A stretch of DNA of 64,000 nucleotides from Paenibacillus taichungensis (GTDB taxonomy: Bacteria; Bacillota; Bacilli; Paenibacillales; Paenibacillaceae). The stretch covers positions 1 through 64,000 of the forward strand of contig NZ_QEVW01000033.1 of NCBI RefSeq assembly GCF_003287275.1. Reading direction: 5' to 3'. This document shows, piece by piece, positions 1 through 9,785 of this stretch; position 1 is the stretch's first letter, and every line of letters starts with the position of its first letter. The notes below the pieces were generated by a model, which saw nothing but the letters and a program-made list of their open reading frames with translations, had not been told where the DNA came from and did not search any database. A program made the translations under genes and the position numbers.

Positions 1-1
1 C

Positions 2-1681
2 GGCACTCGTAAATTTGGTGGCGGTGGATCTTCCCCGATCGGTGGTTCTGACCTTGTGTCCAGTATGAACGTTAATGCCACTCGTGTTTACGTTAATGGC
101 AGCATGGGTGGCAATGGCGGAGGAAATAGCAAGAACAGACGTAAGAATAGAAGAAATAGCGGCTCAGGTGGATCAAAGTCGAAATCCAACACTTCGAGCA
201 AAAATACAACCAGAACGGATATTGTGAGTGATAAGAAGTCAAAGCCGCAAACGTCAACGAAGTCAAAAGTTAAAGACGTTTCCGCTAAGACTCCCAAAAC
301 GCCAAAATTCAGTCCTAAACTCGGTGCCGATGGTTTGTTGTCAACAGGTGGTAAAACTATCGGGGGTGCGGCCAAAGGCGTAATGAAGGGCCTTGGCGTG
401 CTTGGCACGATAGCCAATGTGGGCATGTCTGCTTATGACATGTATGACACAGCAAAAGAACAAGGTTGGAAAGAAGCGATTTCCACAAAGGGTGGTTCGA
501 CGGTTGGTAGCTTAGCCGGTGGCACCATCGGTGGTCTAGTTGGCTCGTTGTTAGGTCCGCTTGGTACAGCTGCAGGTGCTGCAGTTGGTAGTTGGGCAGG
601 TGAGAAACTTGGTGCTCTTGCTGATTCAAGTGGACTTACTCGTGACATCGTGGATGGTGTCTCGAATCTTACTGATTCTATAAAAGGATGGATGGGGTTT
701 GGTCCGAAGGAAGAACCGAAATCCATTCCTGTCACGCCTCAGTTGCCGAAAGAAGCTTTTATCTCAACGACCGCATCCACGACGAAGGAAGGCGAACAAA
801 AGATAAAGGAAACGATGGAAAGTGTCGTTTCCAATATACAAAAGAGCGGGCTCAAGCAAGGACTTACAGATGCTATGAACGAGAGCGGCGTTAGCCAAGC
901 CGCAGATCATATTAAGGATAAGCTTGTTGGCATGTTCAAAGGTTCTGAGTCAAAACAGGCTGAAAGTAACGTCAAAGCCGTTGGGACAGCAGCCAAGGAA
1001 ACCGAACAGAAGGCTAAGGATCTAGGCGTTACAACGAAGAATAGCACAAGGGACATTATCAGCGGTAACGGCCAAGCTGCATTGAGTTTTAGCGGTGTGA
1101 GCTCATCAGCGAAAAGTGCGATCGATCTGACCCGTCAACATCTTGAATCGCTCTCTACTGTATCAAGCAAAGGAAGCACATGGGGAAGCAATCTAATTAG
1201 CATGATGGCAGCGGGTATGCAAAGTAAATTCCCGACTTTGACCAGCATTGTGTCAAAGGCTGCAGGCGTTATTAAGGATTACCTTGGATTCAGTTCACCG
1301 ACCAAAGAAGGGCCTGCCAGCAAGTCGGACCGATGGGCGGGAAATTTCGTTTCCATGTTCTCGGATGGATTGCGGCCGGACTCTATTAGAGATCGAATGA
1401 GTGTGATTGCTGGGACAATGCGGGAGGGTGTGGATGGCATTGAGGGTCCGAATCTATCTGTTAATAATATTCCTGTCCGTACCACTCCGTTGACCGCCCA
1501 GACATCTGGTGGAAGCAAGTCTGTAACGATCGGCAATGTCACTGTTGATCTCGGAGGAATTGCAGCAGGCATTACAGATTTCCAATCCTTTGCCAAGGCT
1601 CTGACAAGCCCAGAAGGGCGCGCATTGATCCGTGATGTCACTGGTGAAGAAATATACAAAGCATTGGAGACAGGGGGTTAA
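2..1681 (+). CDS. Phage tail tape measure protein, C-terminal part
   Basis: The tape measure protein sets tail length and lies inside the tail tube. The frame is open back to base 2, so the gene begins before the window and the GTG at 56 is probably internal. About 560 residues are visible. They show Ser/Lys/Asn-rich low-complexity sequence, a Gly/Ala-rich hydrophobic stretch around residues 160-200 (counted from the GTG) that looks membrane-active, an alpha-helical middle, and a Ser/Gly-rich C-terminus. The gene sits directly before an XkdP/XkdQ-like pair, the place of XkdO in PBSX. The identification rests on this position, the composition and the hydrophobic segment; the N-terminal part was not visible. 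Confidence 0.8.
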   Translation, partial: GTRKFGGGGSSPIGGSDLVSSMNVNATRVYVNGSMGGNGGGNSKNRRKNRRNSGSGGSKSKSNTSSKNTTRTDIVSDKKSKPQTSTKSKVKDVSAKTPKTPKFSPKLGADGLLSTGGKTIGGAAKGVMKGLGVLGTIANVGMSAYDMYDTAKEQGWKEAISTKGGSTVGSLAGGTIGGLVGSLLGPLGTAAGAAVGSWAGEKLGALADSSGLTRDIVDGVSNLTDSIKGWMGFGPKEEPKSIPVTPQLPKEAFISTTASTTKEGEQKIKETMESVVSNIQKSGLKQGLTDAMNESGVSQAADHIKDKLVGMFKGSESKQAESNVKAVGTAAKETEQKAKDLGVTTKNSTRDIISGNGQAALSFSGVSSSAKSAIDLTRQHLESLSTVSSKGSTWGSNLISMMAAGMQSKFPTLTSIVSKAAGVIKDYLGFSSPTKEGPASKSDRWAGNFVSMFSDGLRPDSIRDRMSVIAGTMREGVDGIEGPNLSVNNIPVRTTPLTAQTSGGSKSVTIGNVTVDLGGIAAGITDFQSFAKALTSPEGRALIRDVTGEEIYKALETGG

Positions 1682-1684
1682 AGC

Positions 1685-2338
1685 ATGTTGGCAATGTCAC
1701 AGGGTGCCATTCGGTTGACCTTCCCGATCACTCCGGCCGAGGTACAAATTACAACCGGAAATGATGTCGATACATTTAATAACATCATAGGTCAAGAGAG
1801 GACAGGCAAACCCACTGCCAAGTTGCAGCGGGTTTCTTTTTCGACCATTTTGCCACGCGAATGGCGTGAATTGTGGGAGACGGATAAGAAACAGACTGTT
1901 ACTTACAAACGACCAGAAACGACGTGGCAGCTGCTTGAGAAGTGGAAGCCCAAGCCAGTCGTGTTGAATTTTGAGGAATTGTTTTCCCAGACTATGTTGA
2001 TCGAGAACATGGATATTGTTTATAAAGACGGCCAAGGCAACATTCACATGACGATGAGCCTGGTCGAGCATAAGCCGGTTAAGATCGTTTCATATAGCAA
2101 TACCAAGCAACTCCTGAAGCCTGGCGTAATTATAACGAAGTCATCCAAGAGTCGGCCCAACACAACGGCCAAGTCCAGTAAAAAGGACAAGAAGAAGACC
2201 ACCAAAAAGAAGAAAAAGGCCAAGGATAAAAAGAAGAGTACAGCTGCGGCAAAGGATGCTGCTGATAATGCAACGGGTGCATTTGATTACACAGGTCGCA
2301 AAAGCAAGATTGCAGCAGCCAACAACAAAGTGAAGTAA
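1685..2338 (+). CDS. XkdP-like phage tail/baseplate protein
   Basis: A 217-residue protein between the tape measure gene and the XkdQ-like hub gene, the position of XkdP in PBSX. XkdP-type proteins help attach the baseplate hub and usually end in a LysM module. The first 140 residues are a compact mixed fold that begins with a hydrophobic ITPAEVQ-type strand typical of this family. The last 80 residues are very Lys/Ser/Thr/Ala-rich, with runs such as KKTTKKKKKAKDKKK, and I see no clear LysM motif. The linker may replace it or it may have been lost. Start at ATG 1685 follows a GGGGG tract; ATG 1694 is possible. Confidence 0.7.
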   Translation: MLAMSQGAIRLTFPITPAEVQITTGNDVDTFNNIIGQERTGKPTAKLQRVSFSTILPREWRELWETDKKQTVTYKRPETTWQLLEKWKPKPVVLNFEELFSQTMLIENMDIVYKDGQGNIHMTMSLVEHKPVKIVSYSNTKQLLKPGVIITKSSKSRPNTTAKSSKKDKKKTTKKKKKAKDKKKSTAAAKDAADNATGAFDYTGRKSKIAAANNKVK

Positions 2339-2349
2339 GGAGGGCGACC

Positions 2350-3330
2350 ATGGATAAATTTGCAGTCATATACGGTAAACAGGATGCCAGGTCTGCCCTG
2401 ACTCCGGCTATAACGGACATATCTTGGTCATCGCAACGGGATGAAATCGCGCGCAGTTTGACGGTTCGGCTGCGTGACATTCCAACGGTTAGTGTGGCCG
2501 GTATGCTGATGTGCTTTTCCCACCGGATCGGCAAGGCGCTCCTGCATCACAAGAACCAGTTCTTTCATGGTCCGATCATTGACTACGAAAAAGATGAATT
2601 TACAGGTGCATGGGAGATTAAAGCCCGCGAAATTGGTTGGTACCTTGCCAAGAACAAAGGGACTCGGCCGTATTTGAAAGGTGAAGCAGGGGCTGAGTTG
2701 CAGAAGTACATTCAGACGACTGGTGTTGACTTCCGTTGCCCAAAACTTGGTTTTACCCTGGATGAACGATATGGGACGATGGCGCATTCAGAGGTCATAT
2801 TGGATGTGTTGCAAAAGGCATATGAGCGTAGCGGCTACAGGTACCATGTGGATGCTATCCGGACAGAAACTAATTTTTACCTGCAGGTCGTTCGTGAAGG
2901 GACAAATGAGCGGGTACCCATTTTTGTTCCTGAACAAATGGAAGCCAGCAGCGCAGGATACAACATTGAGGACACGTATACGGTTGTGACTGCCCAGAAG
3001 TACAAGGATGACAAACTATCAGCATCAGTCACTAAAACGGATGCCAGTGCATTGAAGACATTCGGTCGCATGGAAGAGATCATCGAAGTGGAAGAAGACG
3101 AGAACCCGACGACAGTGGCGACGCAACGGTTGAAGGCCATGGCTAAGCCTAAGCAGATCAAGAAGATCACCGTACGTCATGAGGACCATACATTGGCTGG
3201 ATTACGGGCTGGCTGGCTCGTCCTGATCAAGACAACTGTTGTCACCAAATGGATCGTGGAGAGTGCCGACAGTAGCTGGAGCAATGGCATATTCACGGTC
3301 AAGTTGGCTTTAGAACGGAGGGAAGCATAA
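2350..3330 (+). CDS. XkdQ-like baseplate hub protein
   Basis: A 326-residue protein of the XkdQ/YqbQ type, the gp27/gpD-like hub that links tail tube to baseplate. It has the family's usual length and its place between XkdP- and XkdR-like genes. The C-terminal part holds the typical segment in which many TQRLKAMAKPKQIKK-like residues lead to a beta-rich LRAGWLVLIK end. A strong GGAGG site lies 6 to 10 bases before ATG 2350, and the stop overlaps the next start, which indicates translational coupling. Confidence 0.8.
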   Translation: MDKFAVIYGKQDARSALTPAITDISWSSQRDEIARSLTVRLRDIPTVSVAGMLMCFSHRIGKALLHHKNQFFHGPIIDYEKDEFTGAWEIKAREIGWYLAKNKGTRPYLKGEAGAELQKYIQTTGVDFRCPKLGFTLDERYGTMAHSEVILDVLQKAYERSGYRYHVDAIRTETNFYLQVVREGTNERVPIFVPEQMEASSAGYNIEDTYTVVTAQKYKDDKLSASVTKTDASALKTFGRMEEIIEVEEDENPTTVATQRLKAMAKPKQIKKITVRHEDHTLAGLRAGWLVLIKTTVVTKWIVESADSSWSNGIFTVKLALERREA

Positions 3331-3653
3331 TGATGGGTGATGCAATCAAACTATTATATGAAAAAGCAGCGGGTCGCATCGATGCGCGGGATACAGAACG
3401 TGCAACCCTCCTGAGCTGGCCGAATCCTAAAATTGAAGTGGATGGAGATCCTTACCCTTACGAGTCGGAAAGCCTGGTCTTTGCGGATTACCTGCAGGAA
3501 CGTGAAATTGAAGTTACGTTTGATGTGATTGAGCCAGCTCCAACAATGATGAAAGGGAAGCTACTGATCCCTAGCCCGTTGGAGGTCGGTGATAGATTAC
3601 TTGTTTCCCGCATGACGGGTCAGCGCTATTACGTACTTGGAAAGGAGCGGTAA
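3330..3653 (+). CDS. XkdR-like baseplate protein (DUF2577)
   Basis: A 107-residue protein in the XkdR position. DUF2577 proteins are small OB-like baseplate components thought to be related to the spike/hub. The pattern fits: an N-terminal helix, then a beta-rich region with SPLEVGDRLLVSRMTGQRYYVLGKER at the C-terminus (broken here: SPLEVGDRLLV then GQRYYVLG). The start ATG overlaps the stop of the hub gene (TAATG), so it is part of the same late operon. Confidence 0.75.
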   Translation: MMGDAIKLLYEKAAGRIDARDTERATLLSWPNPKIEVDGDPYPYESESLVFADYLQEREIEVTFDVIEPAPTMMKGKLLIPSPLEVGDRLLVSRMTGQRYYVLGKER

Positions 3654-3656
3654 CCC

Positions 3657-4100
3657 GTGGAAGAGGACGAAACGTTATTTCCCGCGATGGATCTTGAAGA
3701 GGTAGATGTCACAGATCTGGTGGACAATATCCCATCAGAAACCAAATGGACATACAAAATGGATTACCGTAATCGCAGGGCTGTCCTGGATGAGTCAGGG
3801 CGTCCAGTCCGGACAACCAGTTATGAGGAATTTCTTGTTGAAACCGCCATGAAGATCCTTTGTACTGAACGTTTTCAGTATGTCGTCTATGGTGCTGACA
3901 TCGGCGTTGAAAAATCGGAGTGGCCAGGCTGGGAGGATACTGAAATCATCCGAGATATTGAAGAAGCGTTAATGGCTCACCCGGAGATTGAGCAAGCCGA
4001 GGTAACGTTAATGACGCGTGTTGATCGGGGCATGGATTTGACCATCCAGATTACGGGTCTTGTGGGCGTGGCCGAACTCAATGAGGTGATCGATACATGA
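3657..4100 (+). CDS. XkdS-like baseplate protein (DUF2634)
   Basis: A 147-residue gpW/gp25-like protein in the XkdS position. Such proteins form the inner baseplate wedge. Visible features are the acidic N-terminus, a conserved helix around residues 55-75 with EEFLVETAMKILCTERF, and a C-terminal beta region. GTG 3657 is chosen because AAAGGAG lies about 9 bases upstream. The end overlaps the baseplate J gene by ATGA. Confidence 0.78.
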   Translation: MEEDETLFPAMDLEEVDVTDLVDNIPSETKWTYKMDYRNRRAVLDESGRPVRTTSYEEFLVETAMKILCTERFQYVVYGADIGVEKSEWPGWEDTEIIRDIEEALMAHPEIEQAEVTLMTRVDRGMDLTIQITGLVGVAELNEVIDT

Positions 4101-4921
4101 GCTTAACGATTAATGATTTGCCTAAATTCCCTGTTGTACCTGTGCTTGAAGAAACGCCAGACATGATTTTTCAACGATGGGTTAACCGGGCAATTACGAT
4201 GGCCAACGAAAGAGGGCTGCCACCGCCTCCTGTGGGTGAGGGGGAGTACTTTTATGATCTTTGGTATCCTATTGCCCAGGAGCTGGCCGAACAACAAGAA
4301 TTGTGGGGCTATGGCGTGCTGCAGTCAACCCCGATTTGGGCTGATGATGAATTCTTGGATGCGCACGGCTGGGCCGATGGCATGGTCCGTAAGGAAGGCG
4401 AATCCAACGATGATTACCGTTTGCGGATTTTGGATAAGGCATTTGTGGAGGAAGGAAACGGCCGCCGTAAGGACTATGAAATGTGGGCCAAAGAAATTCA
4501 AGGCGTTGGTGGTGCGGTTGCAGTTGAAAAGGAACGGCACGATAATTCCATTGATTTATATCTGACGGATGCGAGTGGCCAGCCAATTACGTTGGAGTTT
4601 GCGGAGCAAGTCAAAGCGCTAATGTGGGACGATTACCGTATAGCTGGTCACGATCTGGCCGTGTATCCTGCTCCGATCTTCCTGGTCTCTGTTAAAGCTA
4701 AATTGGAAACTTCGGAAGACCTGCAGCAATTGGTCGAACAGATCCGTCAGCGGGTAATGGCATATGCTAATGGTCGCAGCAAGCTGTTATACAACTATAT
4801 TGCCGCTCTCTTGCTCGTGCCAGGCGTGGAGAACTACAGTGAATTTACCCTTAATGATGATGTTCAGGACGTTGATGTTCCACCTGTATCGTTCCTGCAG
4901 ATTGAGGTGGTGCTGCTATGA
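4097..4921 (+). CDS. Baseplate J family protein (XkdT-like)
   Basis: A 274-residue baseplate J/gp47-type wedge protein. The middle carries the family's FVEEGNGRRKDYEMWAKEI and GVGGAVAVEK elements, followed by a Q-rich helix and a YNYIAALLLVPGVENYSE segment close to the C-terminus. It is somewhat shorter than PBSX XkdT (about 340 residues), mainly in the N-terminal part. ATGA overlaps at both ends show coupled translation with XkdS-like and XkdU-like genes. Confidence 0.85.
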   Translation: MSLTINDLPKFPVVPVLEETPDMIFQRWVNRAITMANERGLPPPPVGEGEYFYDLWYPIAQELAEQQELWGYGVLQSTPIWADDEFLDAHGWADGMVRKEGESNDDYRLRILDKAFVEEGNGRRKDYEMWAKEIQGVGGAVAVEKERHDNSIDLYLTDASGQPITLEFAEQVKALMWDDYRIAGHDLAVYPAPIFLVSVKAKLETSEDLQQLVEQIRQRVMAYANGRSKLLYNYIAALLLVPGVENYSEFTLNDDVQDVDVPPVSFLQIEVVLL

Positions 4922-5571
4922 TTCCTGTTCGGTACCGCGAGGTACTTGCCCCGTACTGGTATGAAAACGAAGTAGCAGGCTGGCACTTTGGGGTGATGGC
5001 AGAAGAGATTGATCTACGGGAAAAGAAGATGGATGAATTAGTCGACCAGTTCTTACTGCAGAGGGCAACTTGGGGCCTTGATCTTTCGGAGTGGATTTAT
5101 TTCCGGACGGAGCAGATTGGCACAATCGAACAACGTCGAGAAGCCATTCGCAGGAAAAGACTTGCTAAGAAACCATTCAAACTGCCCATTCTCCGACAGA
5201 TCGGTTCGCAGTATGGTAAGTTACTGCAGGTGCGTGAGGAATTCCTTGCCAAAGAGATCCACTTTGAATACGACAGCAGCTCCCCAATCAACATGGCGGG
5301 GCTATTTGATGATTTTGAGTACATTCGCCCCGTTCATATTAATCGTGCAGTACCTGTGGCCAAAACATCGACACCAGCCATCACATTTGGCGGGAAAGGT
5401 TTTTCACACTCCGTAGATTTTCCGATCTGCGGGTTTGAAATGCCACTAGAATTGGGGACGAGTGGCGTATTGGCTACTCAAAACGTCACGGTGGGCGCAG
5501 TGACATCATACGCCCGGATTGACAGTCCAATTACAGGATTAGAAATACCCATGCAAGGAGGGACGCCATAA
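4918..5571 (+). CDS. YmfQ/XkdU-like phage tail protein
   Basis: A 217-residue protein after baseplate J, the place of XkdU (YmfQ, P2 gpI-like), which connects the wedge to tail fibres. The N-terminal half contains a basic helix with QRREAIRRKRLAKK, the pattern expected after the conserved ERVRFWEKYLGL-type region of the family. The C-terminal third is beta-rich and less typical, so this may be a divergent member. It overlaps the preceding gene by ATGA and the next by one base. Confidence 0.65.
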   Translation: MIPVRYREVLAPYWYENEVAGWHFGVMAEEIDLREKKMDELVDQFLLQRATWGLDLSEWIYFRTEQIGTIEQRREAIRRKRLAKKPFKLPILRQIGSQYGKLLQVREEFLAKEIHFEYDSSSPINMAGLFDDFEYIRPVHINRAVPVAKTSTPAITFGGKGFSHSVDFPICGFEMPLELGTSGVLATQNVTVGAVTSYARIDSPITGLEIPMQGGTP

Positions 5572-5891
5572 TGGCAGATATTATTCAACCGTTGATGCTT
5601 GATTACGCTGTGACTGATGCGGACTCGCATTTTGACCATGCCCTGGTAAACGTGAGTGGTGAGCTGGTGAAATATCCGATCCACAATACCGTCATCTCCG
5701 GAAGATCGATCCGCAAGTACGTGTTCTTGAAAGATACCGAAGTTATCGGAAAACAGATCCTTGGTGCTTCGCTTATGGATAGTCTAGGCCGTACACTTGC
5801 GAATCAGCCGTTGAATGTTGTTAAGAACGATCGAGGCTTTCTGATCGGATTCGAATTTTTGATTAAGCTGGAGGTGAAAGCAATTGTATAA
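5571..5891 (+). CDS. Small phage tail protein, unknown
   Basis: A 106-residue protein between the XkdU-like gene and the tail fibre. I do not recognise a family. It has an alternating polar/hydrophobic, beta-rich sequence without signal peptide or membrane segment, such as an adaptor between baseplate and fibre would have. The start overlaps the preceding stop (TAATGG), and its 3' end overlaps the next gene by 8 bases, so it is a member of the tail operon. Confidence 0.65.
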   Translation: MADIIQPLMLDYAVTDADSHFDHALVNVSGELVKYPIHNTVISGRSIRKYVFLKDTEVIGKQILGASLMDSLGRTLANQPLNVVKNDRGFLIGFEFLIKLEVKAIV

Positions 5892-8727
5892 CAAGCAAAC
5901 GTGGTTGGACGAGATCCCCGACATGACAAAGCCCATTTATGATGCTGCGGGAAAACAGAAGACAGACCCACAGACTGGGCGTCCATTGTTTGAACTTGTT
6001 CAAGCAGGTACTCGAATCACTTCTAATCGTTTGAACAACGTGGAAGGTGGTATTGAAGCAGCTCATACATTAGTCGAGCAATTAGGCAAGGAGCTGGGCG
6101 GCAATTTTGTTGTGCCTATTGATGGGACAATGGGGCTTCTGTGTAGCGCCCAGGGTCTTAAAGCGACATGGACTGCCGGGATAGCTTATGTAAACGGTCG
6201 CCGGTACCAGGTAGCTGCAGGTGAAATGTCAGTGAATCCAACTCAAGGACAATACTTGTACGTGGACGTTGATGGTGTGGTTAAAAAGACGCCCTCTCAA
6301 ACAACGGCCAAGAAGGGATTAACGATCTTTTATGTGGCAACTGATACGAGCGGGGTCATTTCAACAACGGATCACCGCGTAAATATTAGCCTGGAAGAGA
6401 TCTTGAAGAAAATAAAGGATATTGATATTAAAGAAGCTGTTACAGGAGGCGCCAGTGGCCTGATGACGGGTGCTGATGCAAAGTTTGTACGTGTTGATGG
6501 TGAAACTAAAACCGGAGCACAAACAAAAGCTGACGCTGTTAAAGAATACGTGAACAGCAGGTTAGATATTCCCCAGCGGACTAAGACAACTTTGCAGCCA
6601 GGCTTACAAGTAATTCAAGCGGATCAAGATGCTCCTTTCGCGTTGACCGGACTTACGGGACGTACGCTGGTTAACTTGCTTGGCGTATCAGGACGTTGTG
6701 ATGTTATCGCTGGTTGGGTTGGTACAACAAGCACATTGAGCGTTGAAACTAAGTACAAAACGTTAGGCGATGCTTCATTGAAAATCACGGGATCAACTGC
6801 ACAAGGAGGTAGCAAAGAATCTGTTGCTACAATCCCCCTTGAGTCTGGAAAATATTACATTGTCGTTGGAGACGTCATGTTGGTCACGGGTGACAGCATG
6901 TCCGTGTCTTTGGGCGGCATTGTAGCAGGTAAATCCAACGTACAAACGGACAAAACAAAGTTTTCCGCTGCATGGAGCGCATATAACTCGAACGTAGCTA
7001 TTTCGTCGCCCGTCGTAGTATCTATAACGTCGGCGATTACGAGTAGAACTGGATATTTTGATGCTCTACGAGTTTACGAGATCAGCGCATCAGATTACGC
7101 GGCTCTTGATAGTTTGACTCCTGAACAGGTAGCGGCTAAGTACTCTTACACTGAAGGCATTAAACCTGTGCGAAATCCGTATGCAATTCGTTATGGTGAA
7201 AACTTGTTGCCGCCGTTCTACGAGTATGTTGCCAGTAACAGTAATGTTTTAGACGTGGTCAAACCATACGTTGCGAACGTCAACTTTGCGGCACAGTCAA
7301 CGTACTCGGTTACGGTAGCTGTGATATCTGGGCAACGATATACGTTAGCACTGAGCCATAACGGGCGGATTGGTGTTAATACCGTAGACGACTCAGGAAA
7401 TATTGTAGCTGATCTTTCTCAACCGAAATTGAACGTTTGGATTACGGATCAATCGTTGACATTTACTGTTCCCGCAGGAGCTACGAAAGTAAAATTCAAT
7501 ATCAATAACGGCGAGTTCTTGAGTCAGCCCCTAACGTTCTCTAATCCAATGCTTACGATTGGTAATGTAGCAAAACCGTTCAAACCGCGTGAAGATATTA
7601 TGCTCGCATTACAAACGGAGCTACATGCCAATCCATTAACCGGGGCGAATGCTGACGAAGTGTTCGAAAAGGACGGACAATACTTCAAGTTGAAGAAGTG
7701 GCGCAAACGTACCTTAGATGAAAATTCTGGCGTTGAATTAGGTGGTCGCGTAACAGGATATAGACAGTTGGTGCTACTCGACGTAAATGACTACGGGTTA
7801 CTGGTTACATCTCCCGAAGTAGGGAAGAGTCAAGTAGTCAAATATGACGGCAAAGTTATGGTAGAATCGGGCACGGTTAATGCATCGTTAACTGGCCCCG
7901 ATCAATATTACTTTAGCATGAACCCGACTTTTACTCGTTTGTACTTTACAGTATCGAATACAGATACCGGGTGGGGTGATTCATACAATCCTACAGCGGA
8001 CGAGGTTAAGGCGTATTTCATGGGATGGAAGATGTACGATGTAAATACCAATCCTGATGGAAGTGGTGTTTATAACAGAACTGATGGAGTGGGAAAATGG
8101 TTTGTTCCAGTTGATCGATCTTCTGGCGGTGTCAACGCACTTCCGACAACTAAGGTTCCAACAGTTACGTCATACCAACTCCTATACCAGCTTGTAACAC
8201 CGATTGTCGAACCGATCACGTCAGAAGGACAATTGACGTTAATTGAGGGCAGTAATCAGGTGGAAGTGGGAACGGGGATTGTGTTGCGTGAAGAGACGAA
8301 ACCTGCATTATCGTCTCAATGGGGCACCTACGAGATCAATTCACTCAATGTGGGCGGTGGAGTTGCGTCAAACCCACTAAAATACAAAGCTAAAAAGGTT
8401 ATGACGATTTATAAAAATGGTCGGTCTGACAAGTGGGAAAGGTCTACGGACGTGAACAGTTACGGCCTTGAACGTGCATATCAATCAGTTGCATTGTTCG
8501 ATCCTTCAGCTGCTTACACCGTCACATATCTAATGCTGGACACTTTCCCGATAGCTCCGTTTGTCGGATCAGTCCCGGACAATGAAAAGGCGTTACTTAC
8601 AGACCTGGTACAGGACGTTCAACAAGGTGCAACTTCATTGGCTGTGCTTGAAAGATCATTAAGTGAAGCACTTAAATCCTTGACCCAACAACAAAATAAA
8701 CGAAACGTTTGGGGGCCGATTGAATAA
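5884..8727 (+). CDS. Phage tail fibre / receptor-binding protein
   Basis: A 947-residue protein, the longest in the window. Residues 1-130 look like a conserved attachment domain (MYNKQTWLDEIPDMT, then GTRITSNRLNNVEGGI and a beta domain with AYVNGRRYQV). The middle is made of beta-sandwich, carbohydrate-binding-like blocks rich in Ser, Thr, Val and Gly. The last 60 residues form a heptad-rich helix (QQGATSLAVLERSLSEAL), typical of trimerising fibres. The start is TTG 5884: GGAGGTGA lies about 6 bases before it and no better start is near. The protein should decide host range or, if this is a tailocin, its killing spectrum. Confidence 0.82.
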   Translation: MYNKQTWLDEIPDMTKPIYDAAGKQKTDPQTGRPLFELVQAGTRITSNRLNNVEGGIEAAHTLVEQLGKELGGNFVVPIDGTMGLLCSAQGLKATWTAGIAYVNGRRYQVAAGEMSVNPTQGQYLYVDVDGVVKKTPSQTTAKKGLTIFYVATDTSGVISTTDHRVNISLEEILKKIKDIDIKEAVTGGASGLMTGADAKFVRVDGETKTGAQTKADAVKEYVNSRLDIPQRTKTTLQPGLQVIQADQDAPFALTGLTGRTLVNLLGVSGRCDVIAGWVGTTSTLSVETKYKTLGDASLKITGSTAQGGSKESVATIPLESGKYYIVVGDVMLVTGDSMSVSLGGIVAGKSNVQTDKTKFSAAWSAYNSNVAISSPVVVSITSAITSRTGYFDALRVYEISASDYAALDSLTPEQVAAKYSYTEGIKPVRNPYAIRYGENLLPPFYEYVASNSNVLDVVKPYVANVNFAAQSTYSVTVAVISGQRYTLALSHNGRIGVNTVDDSGNIVADLSQPKLNVWITDQSLTFTVPAGATKVKFNINNGEFLSQPLTFSNPMLTIGNVAKPFKPREDIMLALQTELHANPLTGANADEVFEKDGQYFKLKKWRKRTLDENSGVELGGRVTGYRQLVLLDVNDYGLLVTSPEVGKSQVVKYDGKVMVESGTVNASLTGPDQYYFSMNPTFTRLYFTVSNTDTGWGDSYNPTADEVKAYFMGWKMYDVNTNPDGSGVYNRTDGVGKWFVPVDRSSGGVNALPTTKVPTVTSYQLLYQLVTPIVEPITSEGQLTLIEGSNQVEVGTGIVLREETKPALSSQWGTYEINSLNVGGGVASNPLKYKAKKVMTIYKNGRSDKWERSTDVNSYGLERAYQSVALFDPSAAYTVTYLMLDTFPIAPFVGSVPDNEKALLTDLVQDVQQGATSLAVLERSLSEALKSLTQQQNKRNVWGPIE

Positions 8728-9335
8728 TGGCTAAACAAAATAAATCCCTTGCTCTTTCTAATCCTGCGACCAATACGTCAACGACCATATATAAGGTACC
8801 TACCGGAAAGTATGCGGTCGCTAAATCAGTAGTTATAAACAACTCAAGTAATGCAGACTTAACGTTTAGATTGATTATAGGCGGGGCTTATGTCGCGTAC
8901 ACTCACACGTTAAAGAGCAGAGATACGTTAGTGATTAATGACTTAGACTTTCCTTTATTGCCGGGAGAAGAAATAGTAGTCTTGGCTTCTTCATCTTCCC
9001 TAACGATTAGGGTGTCAGGATTCGAGAACGATTACGTAGCGTCCGAATACCCGTATATGAAGGTGAATGCTCTTCCTGTTTCGAATATAGGGTTAATTGC
9101 AAAGAATTCGGATGTGATTATTCGCTCCGTGATAATTTGCAACACAGGAGCGGCTGTAACTAATATTTATGTGGGAGCACCTTGGACGATAACAAGTAAA
9201 GACATCAAGCCTTATGATTCATTGCTGTTACTTAATTTGCAATATTACGTACCAGAAAGTCATAACATCGGTTATCAACAAACTTTAGGCACAGGCGGAA
9301 CAGTAACGTTCATTTTAGAAAAGGTGGTGCAGTAA
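8727..9335 (+). CDS. Fibre-associated beta-sandwich protein
   Basis: A 202-residue protein whose start overlaps the tail fibre stop by one base (AATGG). The sequence seems to contain two related domains of about 100 residues: residues about 30-85 (VVINNSSNADLTFRLII) and 130-185 (VIICNTGAAVTNIYVG) follow the same order of strands. There is no signal or membrane segment. I infer a structural tail appendage or fibre tip protein; the family is unknown to me. Confidence 0.6.
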   Translation: MAKQNKSLALSNPATNTSTTIYKVPTGKYAVAKSVVINNSSNADLTFRLIIGGAYVAYTHTLKSRDTLVINDLDFPLLPGEEIVVLASSSSLTIRVSGFENDYVASEYPYMKVNALPVSNIGLIAKNSDVIIRSVIICNTGAAVTNIYVGAPWTITSKDIKPYDSLLLLNLQYYVPESHNIGYQQTLGTGGTVTFILEKVVQ

Positions 9336-9785
9336 ATGCTAATCGGAATGAAAGTTTATTACGATGTCAATTCAGGTAATGTAATTGTCATTACTCCAGA
9401 ATACGCTGGCCCAGTTGTAGAAACCACAAAAGAACAAGACTTTAAATTGTACAAAGCGCTGGAGGAACTTGTACCAGAAAGTGTGGACATGATTCAACTT
9501 GGTTACGGGCAATACAATTTAGATCGTTTCGAAGGAAGGGAAATCGTTCGTATTGACTTGGAAACATTAGAACCATTATTCAAAAATCCTGTCAAAGAAG
9601 ACGAAGAACCAAAGCCTCCAACCTTCTCATTGGAAAGCCAAATCAATGACTTGAAGGAAAAGTTAGCAGAATCAGACGCTCGTAATGAAAAGCTGGCTGA
9701 GGAAAACACACTCAATCAACTTGCGCTGATGGAACTGCACGCAATGTTGTTATCAACGCTCCCGGATGCGGGCAATGCGGAATAG
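9336..9785 (+). CDS. Phage tail accessory protein with coiled coil
   Basis: A 149-residue protein beginning right after the previous stop. The N-terminal part is a small alpha/beta region; residues about 90-145 form an acidic, heptad-like helix (SLESQINDLKEKLAESDARN). It stands where PBSX has XkdW, which has a similar layout (short N-terminal domain and C-terminal coiled coil). The match is by position and shape only. Confidence 0.6.
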   Translation: MLIGMKVYYDVNSGNVIVITPEYAGPVVETTKEQDFKLYKALEELVPESVDMIQLGYGQYNLDRFEGREIVRIDLETLEPLFKNPVKEDEEPKPPTFSLESQINDLKEKLAESDARNEKLAEENTLNQLALMELHAMLLSTLPDAGNAE

